Below are positions 19,756 to 31,002 of a stretch of 45,713 nucleotides of DNA, one piece after another. How positions within the stretch are numbered: the stretch's first letter is position 1; every line of letters begins with the position of its first letter. The notes below the pieces were generated by a model. It was not told the origin of the DNA. It made no database searches and was given only the letters and a program-made list of their open reading frames with translations. The DNA comes from Burkholderiaceae bacterium (GTDB lineage Bacteria > Pseudomonadota > Gammaproteobacteria > Burkholderiales > Burkholderiaceae_E). Where the stretch lies: contig JAJTYR010000027.1 in NCBI GenBank assembly GCA_021463505.1, positions 1 through 45,713 on the forward strand. The letters run 5' to 3'. The position numbers and the translations under genes were made by a program.

Positions 19756-20145
19756 ATGTCCACGTTTTCCATTGGCGAACTGGCGCGCGAGTTCGACGTC
19801 ACGCCGCGAACCATCCGCTTCTACGAAGACCAGCGGCTGCTCGCCCCGAAACGTGCCGGCACCGGCGGGCGCCAGCGCGTATATTCGCAGCGCGACCGCA
19901 CACGACTGAAACTCACGCTGCGCGGCAAGCGGCTCGGACTGTCGCTGTCCGAGATCCGCGACCTGATCGGCATGTACGAGTCGCCGTCGGACACCGCGGC
20001 GCAGCTCGAACGCTTCCTGGCGGTGCTCGCCCGCCATCGTGCGACGCTCGAGCGCCAGCTGCACGATCTGCAGGAGACGCTCGCCGAGATCGAAGCGCAC
20101 GAGGCACGCGCCCGCGGCCTGCTCGTACCACTGCGTCGATCCTGA
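19756..20145 (+). CDS. liuR: MerR-family regulator of leucine/isovalerate catabolism (LiuR)
   Basis: 129 residues. N-terminal winged-helix MerR domain with FSIGELAREFDVTPRTIRFYEDQRLL, then RVYSQRDRTRLKLTLRGKRLGLSLSEI, and a C-terminal coiled-coil dimerisation helix (about residues 80-120). No cysteine-based metal site. The sequence closely fits the LiuR group that controls liu genes in gamma- and betaproteobacteria. ATG 19756 is chosen because residue 1 then starts the HTH domain as in the family; an upstream TTG at 19720 would overlap the glycosylase stop. It sits directly upstream of the genes it should regulate, with a matching operator at 20180-20195. Confidence 0.88.
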   Translation: MSTFSIGELAREFDVTPRTIRFYEDQRLLAPKRAGTGGRQRVYSQRDRTRLKLTLRGKRLGLSLSEIRDLIGMYESPSDTAAQLERFLAVLARHRATLERQLHDLQETLAEIEAHEARARGLLVPLRRS

Positions 20146-20169
20146 GCGGTGCCTGGCGCGTTGCCCAGA

Positions 20170-20197
20170 TTGATTGACGTTGACGTTAACGTAAACT
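20170..20197 (+). promoter_or_regulatory. LiuR operator and probable promoter of the liu operon
   Basis: TTGACGTTAACGTAAA (20180-20195) is a near-perfect palindrome differing from symmetry only at one base pair, and resembles the published LiuR consensus built on ACGTTAACGT. A possible promoter is TTGATT (20170-20175), 16 bases, TAAACT (20192-20197), which would place the operator in the spacer as usual for MerR-type regulators, though without the extended 19-base spacer. It lies in the 92-base gap between liuR and the thioesterase. Confidence 0.7.
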
Positions 20198-20237
20198 ACG
20201 GGCGGATGCCCAGATCCTGCCCGCCGCAGCACCCGCG

Positions 20238-20705
20238 ATGACCCGATCCGCCCCCGACATGTCCGCCGAGCCCGATTTCGAGCAGCGCGTGCGCGCCAGC
20301 TTCGAGCGACAGCCAGCCATGAAACTGATCGGTGCCGAGCTCGTTCGCATCGCGCCGGGCGAGGTCGAGATCGTGTTGCCGTACCGGCCCGAGATCACCC
20401 AGCAGCACGGCTTCGTGCACGCCGGCATGATCGGCGCAGCGCTCGACTCGGCCTGCGGCTATGCGGCGCTGACCGTGATGCCGGCCGGGACCGGTATCCT
20501 GACGATCGAGTACAAGCTGAACTGTCTGGCGCCCGGCGTGGGCGAGCGCATCCGCCTGGTCGGTCGCGTGCGCAAGCCCGGCCGCACGATTCTGCTGGTG
20601 GAGGGCGAAGCGCTGGCGGTCGCCGCCGACGGAGCGCAGAAGCTGGTCGCGACGATGACCGCCACCGAGATGACGATTCGCGGCCGCGAAGGCATCGTGG
20701 ACTGA
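20238..20705 (+). CDS. PaaI-family acyl-CoA thioesterase (hotdog fold)
   Basis: 155 residues. Hotdog-fold thioesterase of the PaaI/YbgC type: QQHGFVHAGMIGAALDSACGYAA contains the HG loop and Asp70 at the catalytic position, followed by TIEYKLNCLAP. It would hydrolyse acyl-CoA (short-chain or branched) and may relieve CoA trapping when leucine catabolism is overloaded; this role is inferred from its place as first gene of the LiuR-controlled operon. ATG at 20238; an internal ATG at 20259 is an alternative. liuA follows after 42 bases. Confidence 0.82.
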   Translation: MTRSAPDMSAEPDFEQRVRASFERQPAMKLIGAELVRIAPGEVEIVLPYRPEITQQHGFVHAGMIGAALDSACGYAALTVMPAGTGILTIEYKLNCLAPGVGERIRLVGRVRKPGRTILLVEGEALAVAADGAQKLVATMTATEMTIRGREGIVD

Positions 20706-20747
20706 GCACGGACGCAGAAAAGCGGATTCATCCAGGAGAACCTCGCG

Positions 20748-21935
20748 ATGGTGACCATTCCCGGCCTTCAGTTCGACCTCGGCGAGGACGTCGCGATGCT
20801 GCGCGACTCGCTGCAGCAGTTCACCGCGAAGGAGATCACGCCACGCGCCGGCGAGATCGACCGCAGCGACCAGTTCCCGATGGACCTGTGGCGCAAGCTC
20901 GGCGATCTCGGCGTGCTCGGCATGACCGTCTCCGAGGAGTACGGCGGCACGAACATGGGCTACCTGGCGCACATCGTGGCGATGGAGGAGATCTCGCGCG
21001 GCTCGGCCTCCGTGGGCCTGTCCTATGGCGCGCACTCGAACCTGTGCGTGAACCAGATCCACCGCAACGGCAGCGACGAGCAGAAGCGCAAGTACCTGCC
21101 GAAGCTGGTCTCGGGCGAATGGGTCGGCGCGCTGGCGATGTCCGAGCCCAACGCCGGCTCGGACGTGGTGTCGATGAAGCTGCGCGCCGAGTTCCGCGGC
21201 GATCGCTGGATCCTGAACGGCACCAAGATGTGGATCACCAACGGCCCCGACGCCGACGTGCTGGTCGTCTACGCGAAGAACGACGTCGAGGCCGGTCCGC
21301 GCGGGATGACCGCGTTCATCGTCGAGAAGGGATTCCGCGGCTTCTCGGTCGCGCAGAAGCTCGACAAGCTCGGCATGCGCGGCAGCCACACCGGCGAGCT
21401 GGTGTTCCAGGACTGTGAAGTGCCGGCGCAGAACGTGCTCGGCGGCCTGGGCCGCGGCGTCAACGTGCTGATGAGCGGCCTGGACTTCGAGCGCGCGGTG
21501 CTCTCGGGCGGGCCGCTGGGCATCATGGCCGCCTGCATGGACGTGGTGGTCCCCTACGTGCACGAGCGCAGGCAGTTCGGCCAGCCGATCGGCGAGTTCC
21601 AGCTGATGCAGGGCAAGCTCGCCGACATGTATTCGACGATGATGGCCACGCGCGCCTACGTCTACGAGGTAGGGCGCCAGTGCGAGCGCTCGCGCGCCGG
21701 GCTCGTCGACGTGCGCAGCCTGCGCAAGGACGCCGCCGGCGCGATCCTGTTCGCAGCCGAGAAGGCCACCTGGATGGCCGGCGAGGCGATCCAGTGCCTG
21801 GGCGGCAACGGCTACATCAACGACTATCCCACCGGCCGGCTGTGGCGCGACGCCAAGCTCTACGAGATCGGCGCCGGCACCTCGGAGATCCGCCGCATGC
21901 TGATCGGCCGCGAGCTGTTCGCCGAGACCCGCTAG
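20748..21935 (+). CDS. liuA: Isovaleryl-CoA dehydrogenase
   Basis: 395 residues. FAD-dependent oxidation of isovaleryl-CoA to 3-methylcrotonyl-CoA, the third step of leucine degradation, with electrons passing to ETF. Acyl-CoA dehydrogenase signatures: [22 protein letters not shown], and [35 protein letters not shown] in shape. The catalytic base is at the isovaleryl-type position, E248 in [15 protein letters not shown], while the MCAD position in YEIGAGTSE is Gly-bearing, which separates it from straight-chain enzymes. ATG 20748 follows AGGAGAACC. Part of the LiuR operon; aceK follows 43 bases on. Confidence 0.95.
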   Translation: MVTIPGLQFDLGEDVAMLRDSLQQFTAKEITPRAGEIDRSDQFPMDLWRKLGDLGVLGMTVSEEYGGTNMGYLAHIVAMEEISRGSASVGLSYGAHSNLCVNQIHRNGSDEQKRKYLPKLVSGEWVGALAMSEPNAGSDVVSMKLRAEFRGDRWILNGTKMWITNGPDADVLVVYAKNDVEAGPRGMTAFIVEKGFRGFSVAQKLDKLGMRGSHTGELVFQDCEVPAQNVLGGLGRGVNVLMSGLDFERAVLSGGPLGIMAACMDVVVPYVHERRQFGQPIGEFQLMQGKLADMYSTMMATRAYVYEVGRQCERSRAGLVDVRSLRKDAAGAILFAAEKATWMAGEAIQCLGGNGYINDYPTGRLWRDAKLYEIGAGTSEIRRMLIGRELFAETR

Positions 21936-21978
21936 GCGCCCGCACGCTTCGCCGACCCGCACCCTGAAGGCCGACCGC

Positions 21979-23790
21979 ATGGATCAGCGTCCCGACGAGC
22001 GCGCGCCCGACCGCAACGCCGATCGCAGCGCCGATCGCCCCGCGATCATCGCGCAGGCGATGCTCGCCGGCTTCGACCGCCACTTCGGCCTCACGCGCTA
22101 CATCGCGCAGCAGGCCAAGGCGCGCTTCGAGCGCGGCGACTGGCACGGCATCCGGCGGCTGGCGCGCGACCGCATCGCCTTCTACGACCAGCGCGTGCAG
22201 GAAGCCGTCGAGCGCCTCGAATCGGAGTTCGCGCTCGGCCAGCGCGGCCAGCGCGTGGCCGACGACTGGTTGTGGCCGCGCGTCAAGCGCAGCTACGTCA
22301 CGCTGCTGGCCGACCACCACCAGCCCGAGCTCGCCGAGACCTTCTTCAACTCGGTGTGCTGCAAGATCCTGCACCGCAGCTACTTCCACAACGGCTTCAT
22401 CTTCGTGCGTCCGGGCGTCTCGACCGAGTACCTCGAAGCCGAGCGCACGAGCTGGCGCGTCTACTACCCGCTCGCCGACGGCTGGCGGCCGGCGCTGCGG
22501 CAGATGATCATCGACTTCGGGCTGGCCTGTCCGTTCGTCGACATCGAACGCGATCTCTCGCTGGTACAGGCTGCCGCACGCGAGCACTTCCCGGCCGGCA
22601 TCACCTGGGCGGCCGACTGCCAGCTGCAGGTGCTGCGCACGCTGTTCTTTCGCAACAAGGGCGCCTACCTGATCGGCCGCTTCGTCAACGACGGCGAACT
22701 GCTGCCGTTCGCGGTGCCGATCCTGCGCGACTCGCAGGGCCGCCTCTACCTCGACACGGTGCTCTTCGGCAGCGAGCGCATCGAGGCGCTGTTCAACTTC
22801 GCGCGCGCCTACTTCATGGTCGACATGGACGTGCCGTCCTCGTACGTGCGCTTCCTGACGACGCTGATGCCCACCAAGCCGGAGTCCGAGCTCTACACGA
22901 TGCTCGGCTTCCACAAGCAGGGCAAGACGCTGTTCTATCGCGACCTGCTGCAGCACCTGAAGTACTCGCACGACCATTTCATCGTGGCCCCGGGCATCAA
23001 GGGGCTGGTGATGCTCGTGTTCACGCTGCCGTCGTTCCCGTACGTGTTCAAGGTGATCATGGACAAGCGCGGCAAGGAGGTCTCGCGCGAGTTCATCAAA
23101 TCGCAGTACCAGCTGGTGAAGTTCCACGATCGCGCCGGACGCATGGCCGACACCTGGGAGTACTCCGGCGTGCCGTTCCCGAAGAGCCGCATCGACGCCC
23201 GGCTGCTGGCCGAGTTGCGCGAATTCGCGCCGTCGCAGATCGAGGACGAGGGCGACGCGATCGTCGTCCGGCACCTGTACATCGAACGCCGGATGGTGCC
23301 GCTGAACATCTACCTCGAGAAGGCCGACGACACGCATCGCGAACACGCCATCGTCGAGTACGGCGACGCGATCAAGCAGATGGTCGCCGCGAACATGTTT
23401 CCCGGCGACATGCTCTGGAAGAATTTCGGCATGACCCGGCAGGGCCGCGTGGTGTTCTACGACTACGACGAGGTCGCCTACATCACCGACTGCAACTTCC
23501 GTCGCATTCCGCTGCCGCGCACCCCCGAAGACGAGATGTCGGCCGAGCCGTGGTATTCGGTCGGCCCGCACGACGTCTTCCCGGAGGAATTCGGCACCTT
23601 CCTGCTCGGCGATCCACGCGTGCGCGAGCCATTCATGCGACACCACGCCGACCTGCTCGATCCCGCCTATTGGCAGGAACGTCAGCGTCGCATCCGCGAA
23701 GGCGTGCTCGACGACGTGTTCCCCTATCCCGAAACGCTGCGCTTCCGCCATCGGCTCGAGCCGCGGCGCGCCGCGGTCGAATCGGCGTGA
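21979..23790 (+). CDS. aceK: Isocitrate dehydrogenase kinase/phosphatase
   Basis: 603 residues (E. coli 578). Bifunctional enzyme that phosphorylates and reactivates isocitrate dehydrogenase, setting flux between the TCA cycle and the glyoxylate shunt. The nucleotide-binding APGIKGLVMLVFTLPSFPYVFKVIMDK-like segment (read in two parts around residue 338) and YDYDEVAYITDCNFRRIP, with the metal-binding Asp residues, are conserved. ATG 21979. In enterobacteria aceK sits with aceBA; here it lies between liuA and a thiolase, suggesting that acetyl-CoA generation from leucine is co-expressed with control of its use. No frame defect seen. Confidence 0.96.
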   Translation: MDQRPDERAPDRNADRSADRPAIIAQAMLAGFDRHFGLTRYIAQQAKARFERGDWHGIRRLARDRIAFYDQRVQEAVERLESEFALGQRGQRVADDWLWPRVKRSYVTLLADHHQPELAETFFNSVCCKILHRSYFHNGFIFVRPGVSTEYLEAERTSWRVYYPLADGWRPALRQMIIDFGLACPFVDIERDLSLVQAAAREHFPAGITWAADCQLQVLRTLFFRNKGAYLIGRFVNDGELLPFAVPILRDSQGRLYLDTVLFGSERIEALFNFARAYFMVDMDVPSSYVRFLTTLMPTKPESELYTMLGFHKQGKTLFYRDLLQHLKYSHDHFIVAPGIKGLVMLVFTLPSFPYVFKVIMDKRGKEVSREFIKSQYQLVKFHDRAGRMADTWEYSGVPFPKSRIDARLLAELREFAPSQIEDEGDAIVVRHLYIERRMVPLNIYLEKADDTHREHAIVEYGDAIKQMVAANMFPGDMLWKNFGMTRQGRVVFYDYDEVAYITDCNFRRIPLPRTPEDEMSAEPWYSVGPHDVFPEEFGTFLLGDPRVREPFMRHHADLLDPAYWQERQRRIREGVLDDVFPYPETLRFRHRLEPRRAAVESA

Positions 23791-23872
23791 GCATCCCGCG
23801 CCGTCGACAACCCGTCACGAATGCCGCATCCTTGCATCACACCCTTTCCCGATCATCCAGCAGGAGGATTTC

Positions 23873-25069
23873 ATGAGTGATTCCATCGTCATCGTCTCGG
23901 CCGCCCGCACGCCCATCGGCGCGATGATGGGCGAGCTCTCGGGGCTGGCGGGCCAGCAACTCGGGTCGATCGCGATCCGCGCCGCGGTCGAGCGCGCCGG
24001 CCTGAAGCCCGAGCAGGTCCAGGAAGTCATCATGGGCTGCGTGCTGCCCGCCGGGCAGGGCCAGGCGCCGGCGCGCCAGGCCACGCTGGGCGCCGGCCTG
24101 CCGCGCTCCACGGGCGCGACCACGATCAACAAGGTCTGCGGCTCGGGCATGAAGGCGGCGATGTTCGCGCACGATCTGCTGGTCGCAGGCAGCCAGGATG
24201 TGGTCGTGGCCGGCGGCATGGAGAGCATGAGCAACGCGCCCTACCTGATGCTCAAGGGTCGCGGCGGCTACCGCTACGGTCACGCGACGGTCTTCGACCA
24301 CATGGCGCTCGACGGCCTGGAGGACGCCTACGAGAAGACCCCGAACGGTGGCGGCAAGTCGATGGGCCAGTTCGCCGAGGATTGCGCCGCGAAGTACACC
24401 TTCACCCGCGAACAGCAGGACGCCTACGCGATCGAATCGACGCGCCGGGCGGTCGCCGCGAACAGCGACGGCAGCTTCGAATGGGAGATGGCACCGGTCA
24501 CGGTGGCCGGGCGCAAGGGCGACGTGACGATCGGCAAGGACGAGTCGCCGTTCAAGGCCAATCCCGACAAGATCCCGTCGCTCAAGCCCGCGTTCCGCAA
24601 GGACGGCACCGTCACCGCCGCGACCTCCTCGTCGATCTCCGACGGCGCGGCCGCGCTGGTGCTGATGCGTGCCTCCACCGCCGGGCGGCTCGGCTGCACG
24701 CCGCTGGCGCGGCTGGTCGGCCACGCGACACATTCGCAGGAGCCGCAGTGGTTCACCACCGCCCCGGTGGGCGCGATCGCGAAACTCTACGAGAAGACCG
24801 GCTGGAACACGAAGGCGGTCGACCTGTACGAGATCAACGAGGCGTTCGCGGTGGTCGCGATGGCCGCGATGAAGGAGCACGGGCTCGCTCACGACCGCGT
24901 CAACGTGCACGGCGGGGCCGTCGCACTCGGCCATCCGATCGGTGCGTCCGGTGCGCGGCTGATCGTCACGCTGATCGGCGCGCTGCGCAAGCAGGGCGCG
25001 AAGAAGGGTATCGCGTCGCTGTGCATTGGCGGCGGCGAGGCGACCGCGGTCGCGATCGAACTGCTCTGA
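23873..25069 (+). CDS. Acetyl-CoA C-acetyltransferase (thiolase)
   Basis: 398 residues. Condenses or cleaves acetoacetyl-CoA. Nucleophile Cys89 in [11 protein letters not shown], His354 in [16 protein letters not shown], and acid/base Cys384 in SLCIGGGEA; all three are present, so the enzyme should be active. ATG 23873 follows the strong ribosome binding site AGGAGGA. It comes 82 bases after aceK. In context it can process acetoacetyl-CoA formed from the acetoacetate released by HMG-CoA lyase, although no CoA-transferase gene is in the window. Confidence 0.94.
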   Translation: MSDSIVIVSAARTPIGAMMGELSGLAGQQLGSIAIRAAVERAGLKPEQVQEVIMGCVLPAGQGQAPARQATLGAGLPRSTGATTINKVCGSGMKAAMFAHDLLVAGSQDVVVAGGMESMSNAPYLMLKGRGGYRYGHATVFDHMALDGLEDAYEKTPNGGGKSMGQFAEDCAAKYTFTREQQDAYAIESTRRAVAANSDGSFEWEMAPVTVAGRKGDVTIGKDESPFKANPDKIPSLKPAFRKDGTVTAATSSSISDGAAALVLMRASTAGRLGCTPLARLVGHATHSQEPQWFTTAPVGAIAKLYEKTGWNTKAVDLYEINEAFAVVAMAAMKEHGLAHDRVNVHGGAVALGHPIGASGARLIVTLIGALRKQGAKKGIASLCIGGGEATAVAIELL

Positions 25070-25071
25070 CG

Positions 25072-25227
25072 ATGCCGGCCGCGCTGGTCGTGGGGGCCTC
25101 GCGCGGCCTCGGCCTGGAGTTCGCGAAGCAGTACCTCGCCGACGGGTGGCAGGTCTTCGCCAGCCATCGCACTGAAGGCGACGGGGTGCGGCTGCGCGGG
25201 CTCGGGGCGCAGACGATCGCAGGGTGA
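25072..25227 (+). pseudogene. Truncated short-chain dehydrogenase remnant
   Basis: A 51-residue open frame with ATG at 25072, two bases after the thiolase stop. It encodes [20 protein letters not shown] followed by a second beta strand (WQVFASHRT) and stops after LGAQTIAG. This is exactly the first beta-alpha-beta of an SDR Rossmann fold, including the cofactor motif GASRGLG, but the NAG, Ser and YxxxK parts are missing and the acyl-CoA dehydrogenase starts four bases later. The rest appears deleted without disturbing operon spacing. It is probably a relic; a short translated peptide kept for coupling is possible. Confidence 0.75.
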
Positions 25228-25231
25228 GGCG

Positions 25232-26374
25232 ATGCTGCTGACCGAAGACCAACGGATGACGCGCGACGCGGTGCGCGAATTCGTGCGCAACGAGATCGCG
25301 CCGCACGCGGCGCGCTGGGGCCGCGAAGCCATCTTCCCCGCCGAGGCGCTGCGCGGCCTGGCCGCGCTTGGCTGCTACGGCATCGCGGTGCCGGAGCGCT
25401 GGGACGGCGCCGGGCTCGACTACCAGTCGCTCGCACTGGTGATCGAGGAGATCGCCGCCGGCGACGGTGCGACCTCCACCGTGGTCTCGGTGAACAACTG
25501 TCCGGTCTGCTCGATCCTGATGGCGTGGGGCAACGAGGCGCAGAAAGAACAATGGCTGCGCCCGCTGGCTTCGGGGCGCATGCTGGGCGCGTTCTGCCTC
25601 ACCGAGCCGCAGGTCGGCTCCGACGCTTCGGGGCTGCGCACCACCGCGACGCGCGACGGCGACCACTGGGTGCTCGACGGTGTCAAGCAGTTCATCACTT
25701 CGGGCAAGCACGGCGACGTGGCGATCGTGATGGCGGTGACCGATCGCGCCGCCGGCAAGCGCGGCATCTCGGCCTTCATCGTGCCCACCGCGACGCCCGG
25801 ATACGTGGTGGCGCGCCTGGAGGAAAAGACCGGCCAGCACGCGTCGGACACCGCGCAGATCGTCTTCGAGAACTGCCGCGTGCCGGCGGCGAACCTGATC
25901 GGCGAAGAAAGCCAGGGCTACCGGATCGCGCTGTCGGGTCTGGAGGGCGGACGCATCGGCATCGCCTCGCAGTCGGTGGGCATGGCGCGCGCGGCGTTCG
26001 AGGCGGCGCTCGCCTACGCGAAGGAACGCGTCGCGTTCGGCCAGCCGATCTTCGAGCACCAGGCAGTGTCCTTCCGGCTCGCCGACATGGCCACCCGGAT
26101 CGAGGCCGCGCGCCAGCTGGTGCGGCACGCGGCGGCGCTGAAGGACGCCGGCCGCCCGTGCCTGAAGGAGGCGGCGATGGCCAAGCTGTTCGCCTCCGAA
26201 ATGGCCGAGCGCGTGTGCTCCGACGCGATCCAGATCCACGGCGGGTATGGCTACGTCGCCGACTACCCGGTCGAGCGGATCTGGCGCGACGTGCGCGTGT
26301 GCCAGATCTACGAAGGCACCAGCGACATCCAGCGCATCCTGATCGCGCGCGCGCTGTCGCCCGGCGCGGAGTGA
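25232..26374 (+). CDS. Acyl-CoA dehydrogenase
   Basis: 380 residues, FAD-dependent, short/medium-chain type. [14 protein letters not shown] and [14 protein letters not shown] are the FAD-binding signatures; [21 protein letters not shown] precedes the catalytic Glu361 in YEGTSDIQR, the MCAD-like position, unlike liuA. It may handle a straight- or branched short-chain acyl-CoA other than isovaleryl-CoA. ATG 25232. It lies between the thiolase/SDR remnant and liuB in the same transcript. The exact substrate cannot be fixed by reading. Confidence 0.9.
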   Translation: MLLTEDQRMTRDAVREFVRNEIAPHAARWGREAIFPAEALRGLAALGCYGIAVPERWDGAGLDYQSLALVIEEIAAGDGATSTVVSVNNCPVCSILMAWGNEAQKEQWLRPLASGRMLGAFCLTEPQVGSDASGLRTTATRDGDHWVLDGVKQFITSGKHGDVAIVMAVTDRAAGKRGISAFIVPTATPGYVVARLEEKTGQHASDTAQIVFENCRVPAANLIGEESQGYRIALSGLEGGRIGIASQSVGMARAAFEAALAYAKERVAFGQPIFEHQAVSFRLADMATRIEAARQLVRHAAALKDAGRPCLKEAAMAKLFASEMAERVCSDAIQIHGGYGYVADYPVERIWRDVRVCQIYEGTSDIQRILIARALSPGAE

Positions 26375-26409
26375 ACCGCCGCACGGCCCAGCCACGCAGG
26401 GAGAACCGA

Positions 26410-28017
26410 TTGAACCGAATCGCAAGCAGACTCGATCCCCGCGACGCGCAGTTCCAGGCCAACGCGCAGGCGATGCGCCTGCTGGCCGGCGACCTGCGCA
26501 TGAAAATCGCCCGGGTCGCGCAGGGCGGCGGCGAGGCCGCGCGCGCGAAGCACGTCGCGCGCGGCAAGCTGCCGCCGCGCGAGCGCGTGCAACTGCTGCT
26601 CGACCCGGGCACGCCGTTCCTCGAGCTGTCGCAACTGGCGGCCTACGGCATCTACGATGACGAGGCGCCGTGCGCCGGCGTGATCACCGGCATCGGCCGC
26701 GTGGCCGGCATCGAGTGCGTGATCGTGTGCAACGACGCCACGGTCAAGGGTGGCAGCTACTTCCCGCTCACTGTCAAGAAGCATCTGCGCGCGCAGGAGA
26801 TCGCGCGCGAGAACCGGCTGCCGTGCGTCTATCTGGCCGACTCGGGCGGCGCGAACCTGCCCACGCAGGACGATGTGTTTCCCGACCGCGAGCACTTCGG
26901 GCGCATCTTCTACAACCAGGCCACGATGTCGGCGATGGGCATCCCGCAGGTCGCGGTGGTGATGGGTTCGTGCACCGCGGGCGGCGCCTACGTGCCGGCA
27001 ATGAGCGACGAGGCGGTGATCGTGCGCAACCAGGGCACGATCTTCCTCGGCGGCCCGCCGCTGGTGAAGGCGGCGATCGGCGAAGTGGTCAGCGCGGAAG
27101 ACCTCGGCGGCGGCGACGTGCACACGCGGCTCTCGGGCGTGGCCGACCACCTGGCCAACGACGACGCGCACGCGCTGGCGATCGCGCGGCGCATCGTCGG
27201 CAACCTGAACCGGCGCAAGCCGCAGCAGCTCGACGTCGTCGAACCGGTCGAGCCGCACTACCCGGCCGAGGAACTCTACGGCGTCATCCCGAGCGACGTG
27301 CGCAAGCCCTACGACGTGCGCGAGGTGATCGCGCGCATCGTCGACGACTCGGGCTTCGACGAATTCAAGGCGCGCTACGGCACGACGCTGGTCACCGGTT
27401 TCGCCCGGCTCTGGGGCATGCCGCTGGGCATCGTCGCCAACAACGGCATCCTGTTTTCCGAATCGGCCAACAAGGGCGCGCACTTCGTCGAGCTGTGCGC
27501 GCAGCGAAAGATTCCGCTGCTGTTCCTGCAGAACATCACCGGCTTCATGGTCGGGCGCAAGTACGAGAACGAAGGCATCGCGCGCGCCGGCGCGAAGATG
27601 GTCACCGCGGTCGCCTGCGCACAGGTGCCGAAGCTCACGTTGATCATCGGCGGCTCGTTCGGCGCGGGCAACTACGGCATGTGCGGCCGCGCCTACTCGC
27701 CGCGCTTCCTGTGGATGTGGCCGAATGCGCGCATCAGCGTGATGGGCGGCGAGCAGGCCGCCTCGGTGCTGGCCACCGTGCGCCGCGACGGCATCGAGGC
27801 GCGCGGCGAAAGCTGGAGCGCCGAGGACGAGGAAGCGTTCAAGGCGCCGATCCGCCTGCAGTACGAGTACCAGGGCCATCCGTATTACGCCACCGCGCGG
27901 CTCTGGGACGACGGCGTCATCGATCCGGCCGACACGCGAATGGTACTCGGGCTCGGCCTGTCGGCGGCGCTGAACGCGCCGATTCCGGAACCGCGCTTCG
28001 GCGTGTTCCGCATGTAG
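26410..28017 (+). CDS. liuB: 3-methylcrotonyl-CoA carboxylase, carboxyltransferase (beta) subunit
   Basis: 535 residues, the length of Pseudomonas LiuB. Transfers carboxybiotin CO2 to 3-methylcrotonyl-CoA, giving 3-methylglutaconyl-CoA. Two crotonase-like carboxyltransferase halves: N-terminal with [20 protein letters not shown] and [17 protein letters not shown]-terminal with [20 protein letters not shown] and [19 protein letters not shown] at 26410 is the favoured start because AGGGAGAA lies just upstream and the product begins like the family; an in-frame GTG at 26371 overlaps the previous stop and would add 13 residues. Works with LiuD (28861-30918). Confidence 0.93.
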   Translation: MNRIASRLDPRDAQFQANAQAMRLLAGDLRMKIARVAQGGGEAARAKHVARGKLPPRERVQLLLDPGTPFLELSQLAAYGIYDDEAPCAGVITGIGRVAGIECVIVCNDATVKGGSYFPLTVKKHLRAQEIARENRLPCVYLADSGGANLPTQDDVFPDREHFGRIFYNQATMSAMGIPQVAVVMGSCTAGGAYVPAMSDEAVIVRNQGTIFLGGPPLVKAAIGEVVSAEDLGGGDVHTRLSGVADHLANDDAHALAIARRIVGNLNRRKPQQLDVVEPVEPHYPAEELYGVIPSDVRKPYDVREVIARIVDDSGFDEFKARYGTTLVTGFARLWGMPLGIVANNGILFSESANKGAHFVELCAQRKIPLLFLQNITGFMVGRKYENEGIARAGAKMVTAVACAQVPKLTLIIGGSFGAGNYGMCGRAYSPRFLWMWPNARISVMGGEQAASVLATVRRDGIEARGESWSAEDEEAFKAPIRLQYEYQGHPYYATARLWDDGVIDPADTRMVLGLGLSAALNAPIPEPRFGVFRM

Positions 28018-28031
28018 AAGGGAACGTCCAC

Positions 28032-28826
28032 GTGAGCTACGAGACGCTGCAGACGCAGTTGCACCAGGGCATCGCGCTGATCTGGCTGAACCGGCCCGCG
28101 GTGCGCAACGCGATGAACGACACCGTCATCGCCGAACTGACCGACGCCTTCGAGCGCGCCGGCGAAGACGACGAAGTCCGCGCGATCATGCTGGCCGGGC
28201 AGGGCAGCGCGTTCTGCGCCGGCGCCGACCTCGAGTGGATGAAGCGGGCGCGGCAGTACACGCCCGAGGAGAACCGTGCCGACGCACTGAAGCTCGCCCG
28301 ACTGCTGCAGACCATCTCCACGAACCCCAGGCCGGTGGTCGCGCGCGTGCACGGCCCGGCCTTCGCGGGCGGCCTCGGGCTTGCCGCCGCCTGCGACATC
28401 ACGGTAGCCAGTTCGGAGGCGAAGTTCTGCCTCTCGGAGGTCAAACTCGGCCTGATCCCCGCGATGATCAGCCCGTACGTGATCCGCGCGATGGGCGAGG
28501 CGATGGCACGGCGCTACTTCCTCACGGCCGAGGTCTTCGAGGCGGCCGAGGCATACCGGATCGGCCTCGTGCAGGAAATCTGCATGCCCGAGGAGCTCGA
28601 CGGCACCGTCAACGCGATCCTCGGGCACCTGGTGCTGGGCGGACCGGCCGCCCTGGGCGAGACCAAGCGGTTGATCCGCGACGTCGCGGGGCGGCCGATC
28701 GACGATGCGCTCGGCGCCGAGACCGCAGCGCGCATCGCCGCGGCACGCGCCTCCGACGAGGGCCAGGAGGGGATCGCAGCGTTCTTCGAGAAGCGCCGGC
28801 CCGCCTGGGTGCCGGCGCAGGCATAG
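28032..28826 (+). CDS. liuC: Methylglutaconyl-CoA hydratase (enoyl-CoA hydratase family)
   Basis: 264 residues. Crotonase fold; hydrates 3-methylglutaconyl-CoA to HMG-CoA. The oxyanion-hole segments GSAFCAGADLEWMKR and PAFAGGLGLAAACDI are present, followed by EVKLGLIPAMISPYV with the catalytic-region residues. GTG at 28032, 14 bases after liuB, with AAGGGAAC upstream. Assignment to liuC rather than a general enoyl-CoA hydratase rests on its location between the two carboxylase subunits. Confidence 0.9.
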   Translation: MSYETLQTQLHQGIALIWLNRPAVRNAMNDTVIAELTDAFERAGEDDEVRAIMLAGQGSAFCAGADLEWMKRARQYTPEENRADALKLARLLQTISTNPRPVVARVHGPAFAGGLGLAAACDITVASSEAKFCLSEVKLGLIPAMISPYVIRAMGEAMARRYFLTAEVFEAAEAYRIGLVQEICMPEELDGTVNAILGHLVLGGPAALGETKRLIRDVAGRPIDDALGAETAARIAAARASDEGQEGIAAFFEKRRPAWVPAQA

Positions 28827-28860
28827 AAACCGTGGCGCCGGTGCGGCCTGGAGAACCCCG

Positions 28861-30918
<2,058 letters not shown>

Positions 30919-31002
30919 AGCAGGCATCGACGTGCCGCCGGGGGAACGGGAAGTAGAATCGGAAGCACCCTGGGGCACCGCGCCCCGTCGTCCGGAGTCG
31001 CC

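Noticed and set aside
30950-31002. TAGAAT as the -10 box of a separate liuE promoter
   Set aside because: No acceptable -35 hexamer at 16-18 bases upstream; the gene is more simply read with the liu operon.
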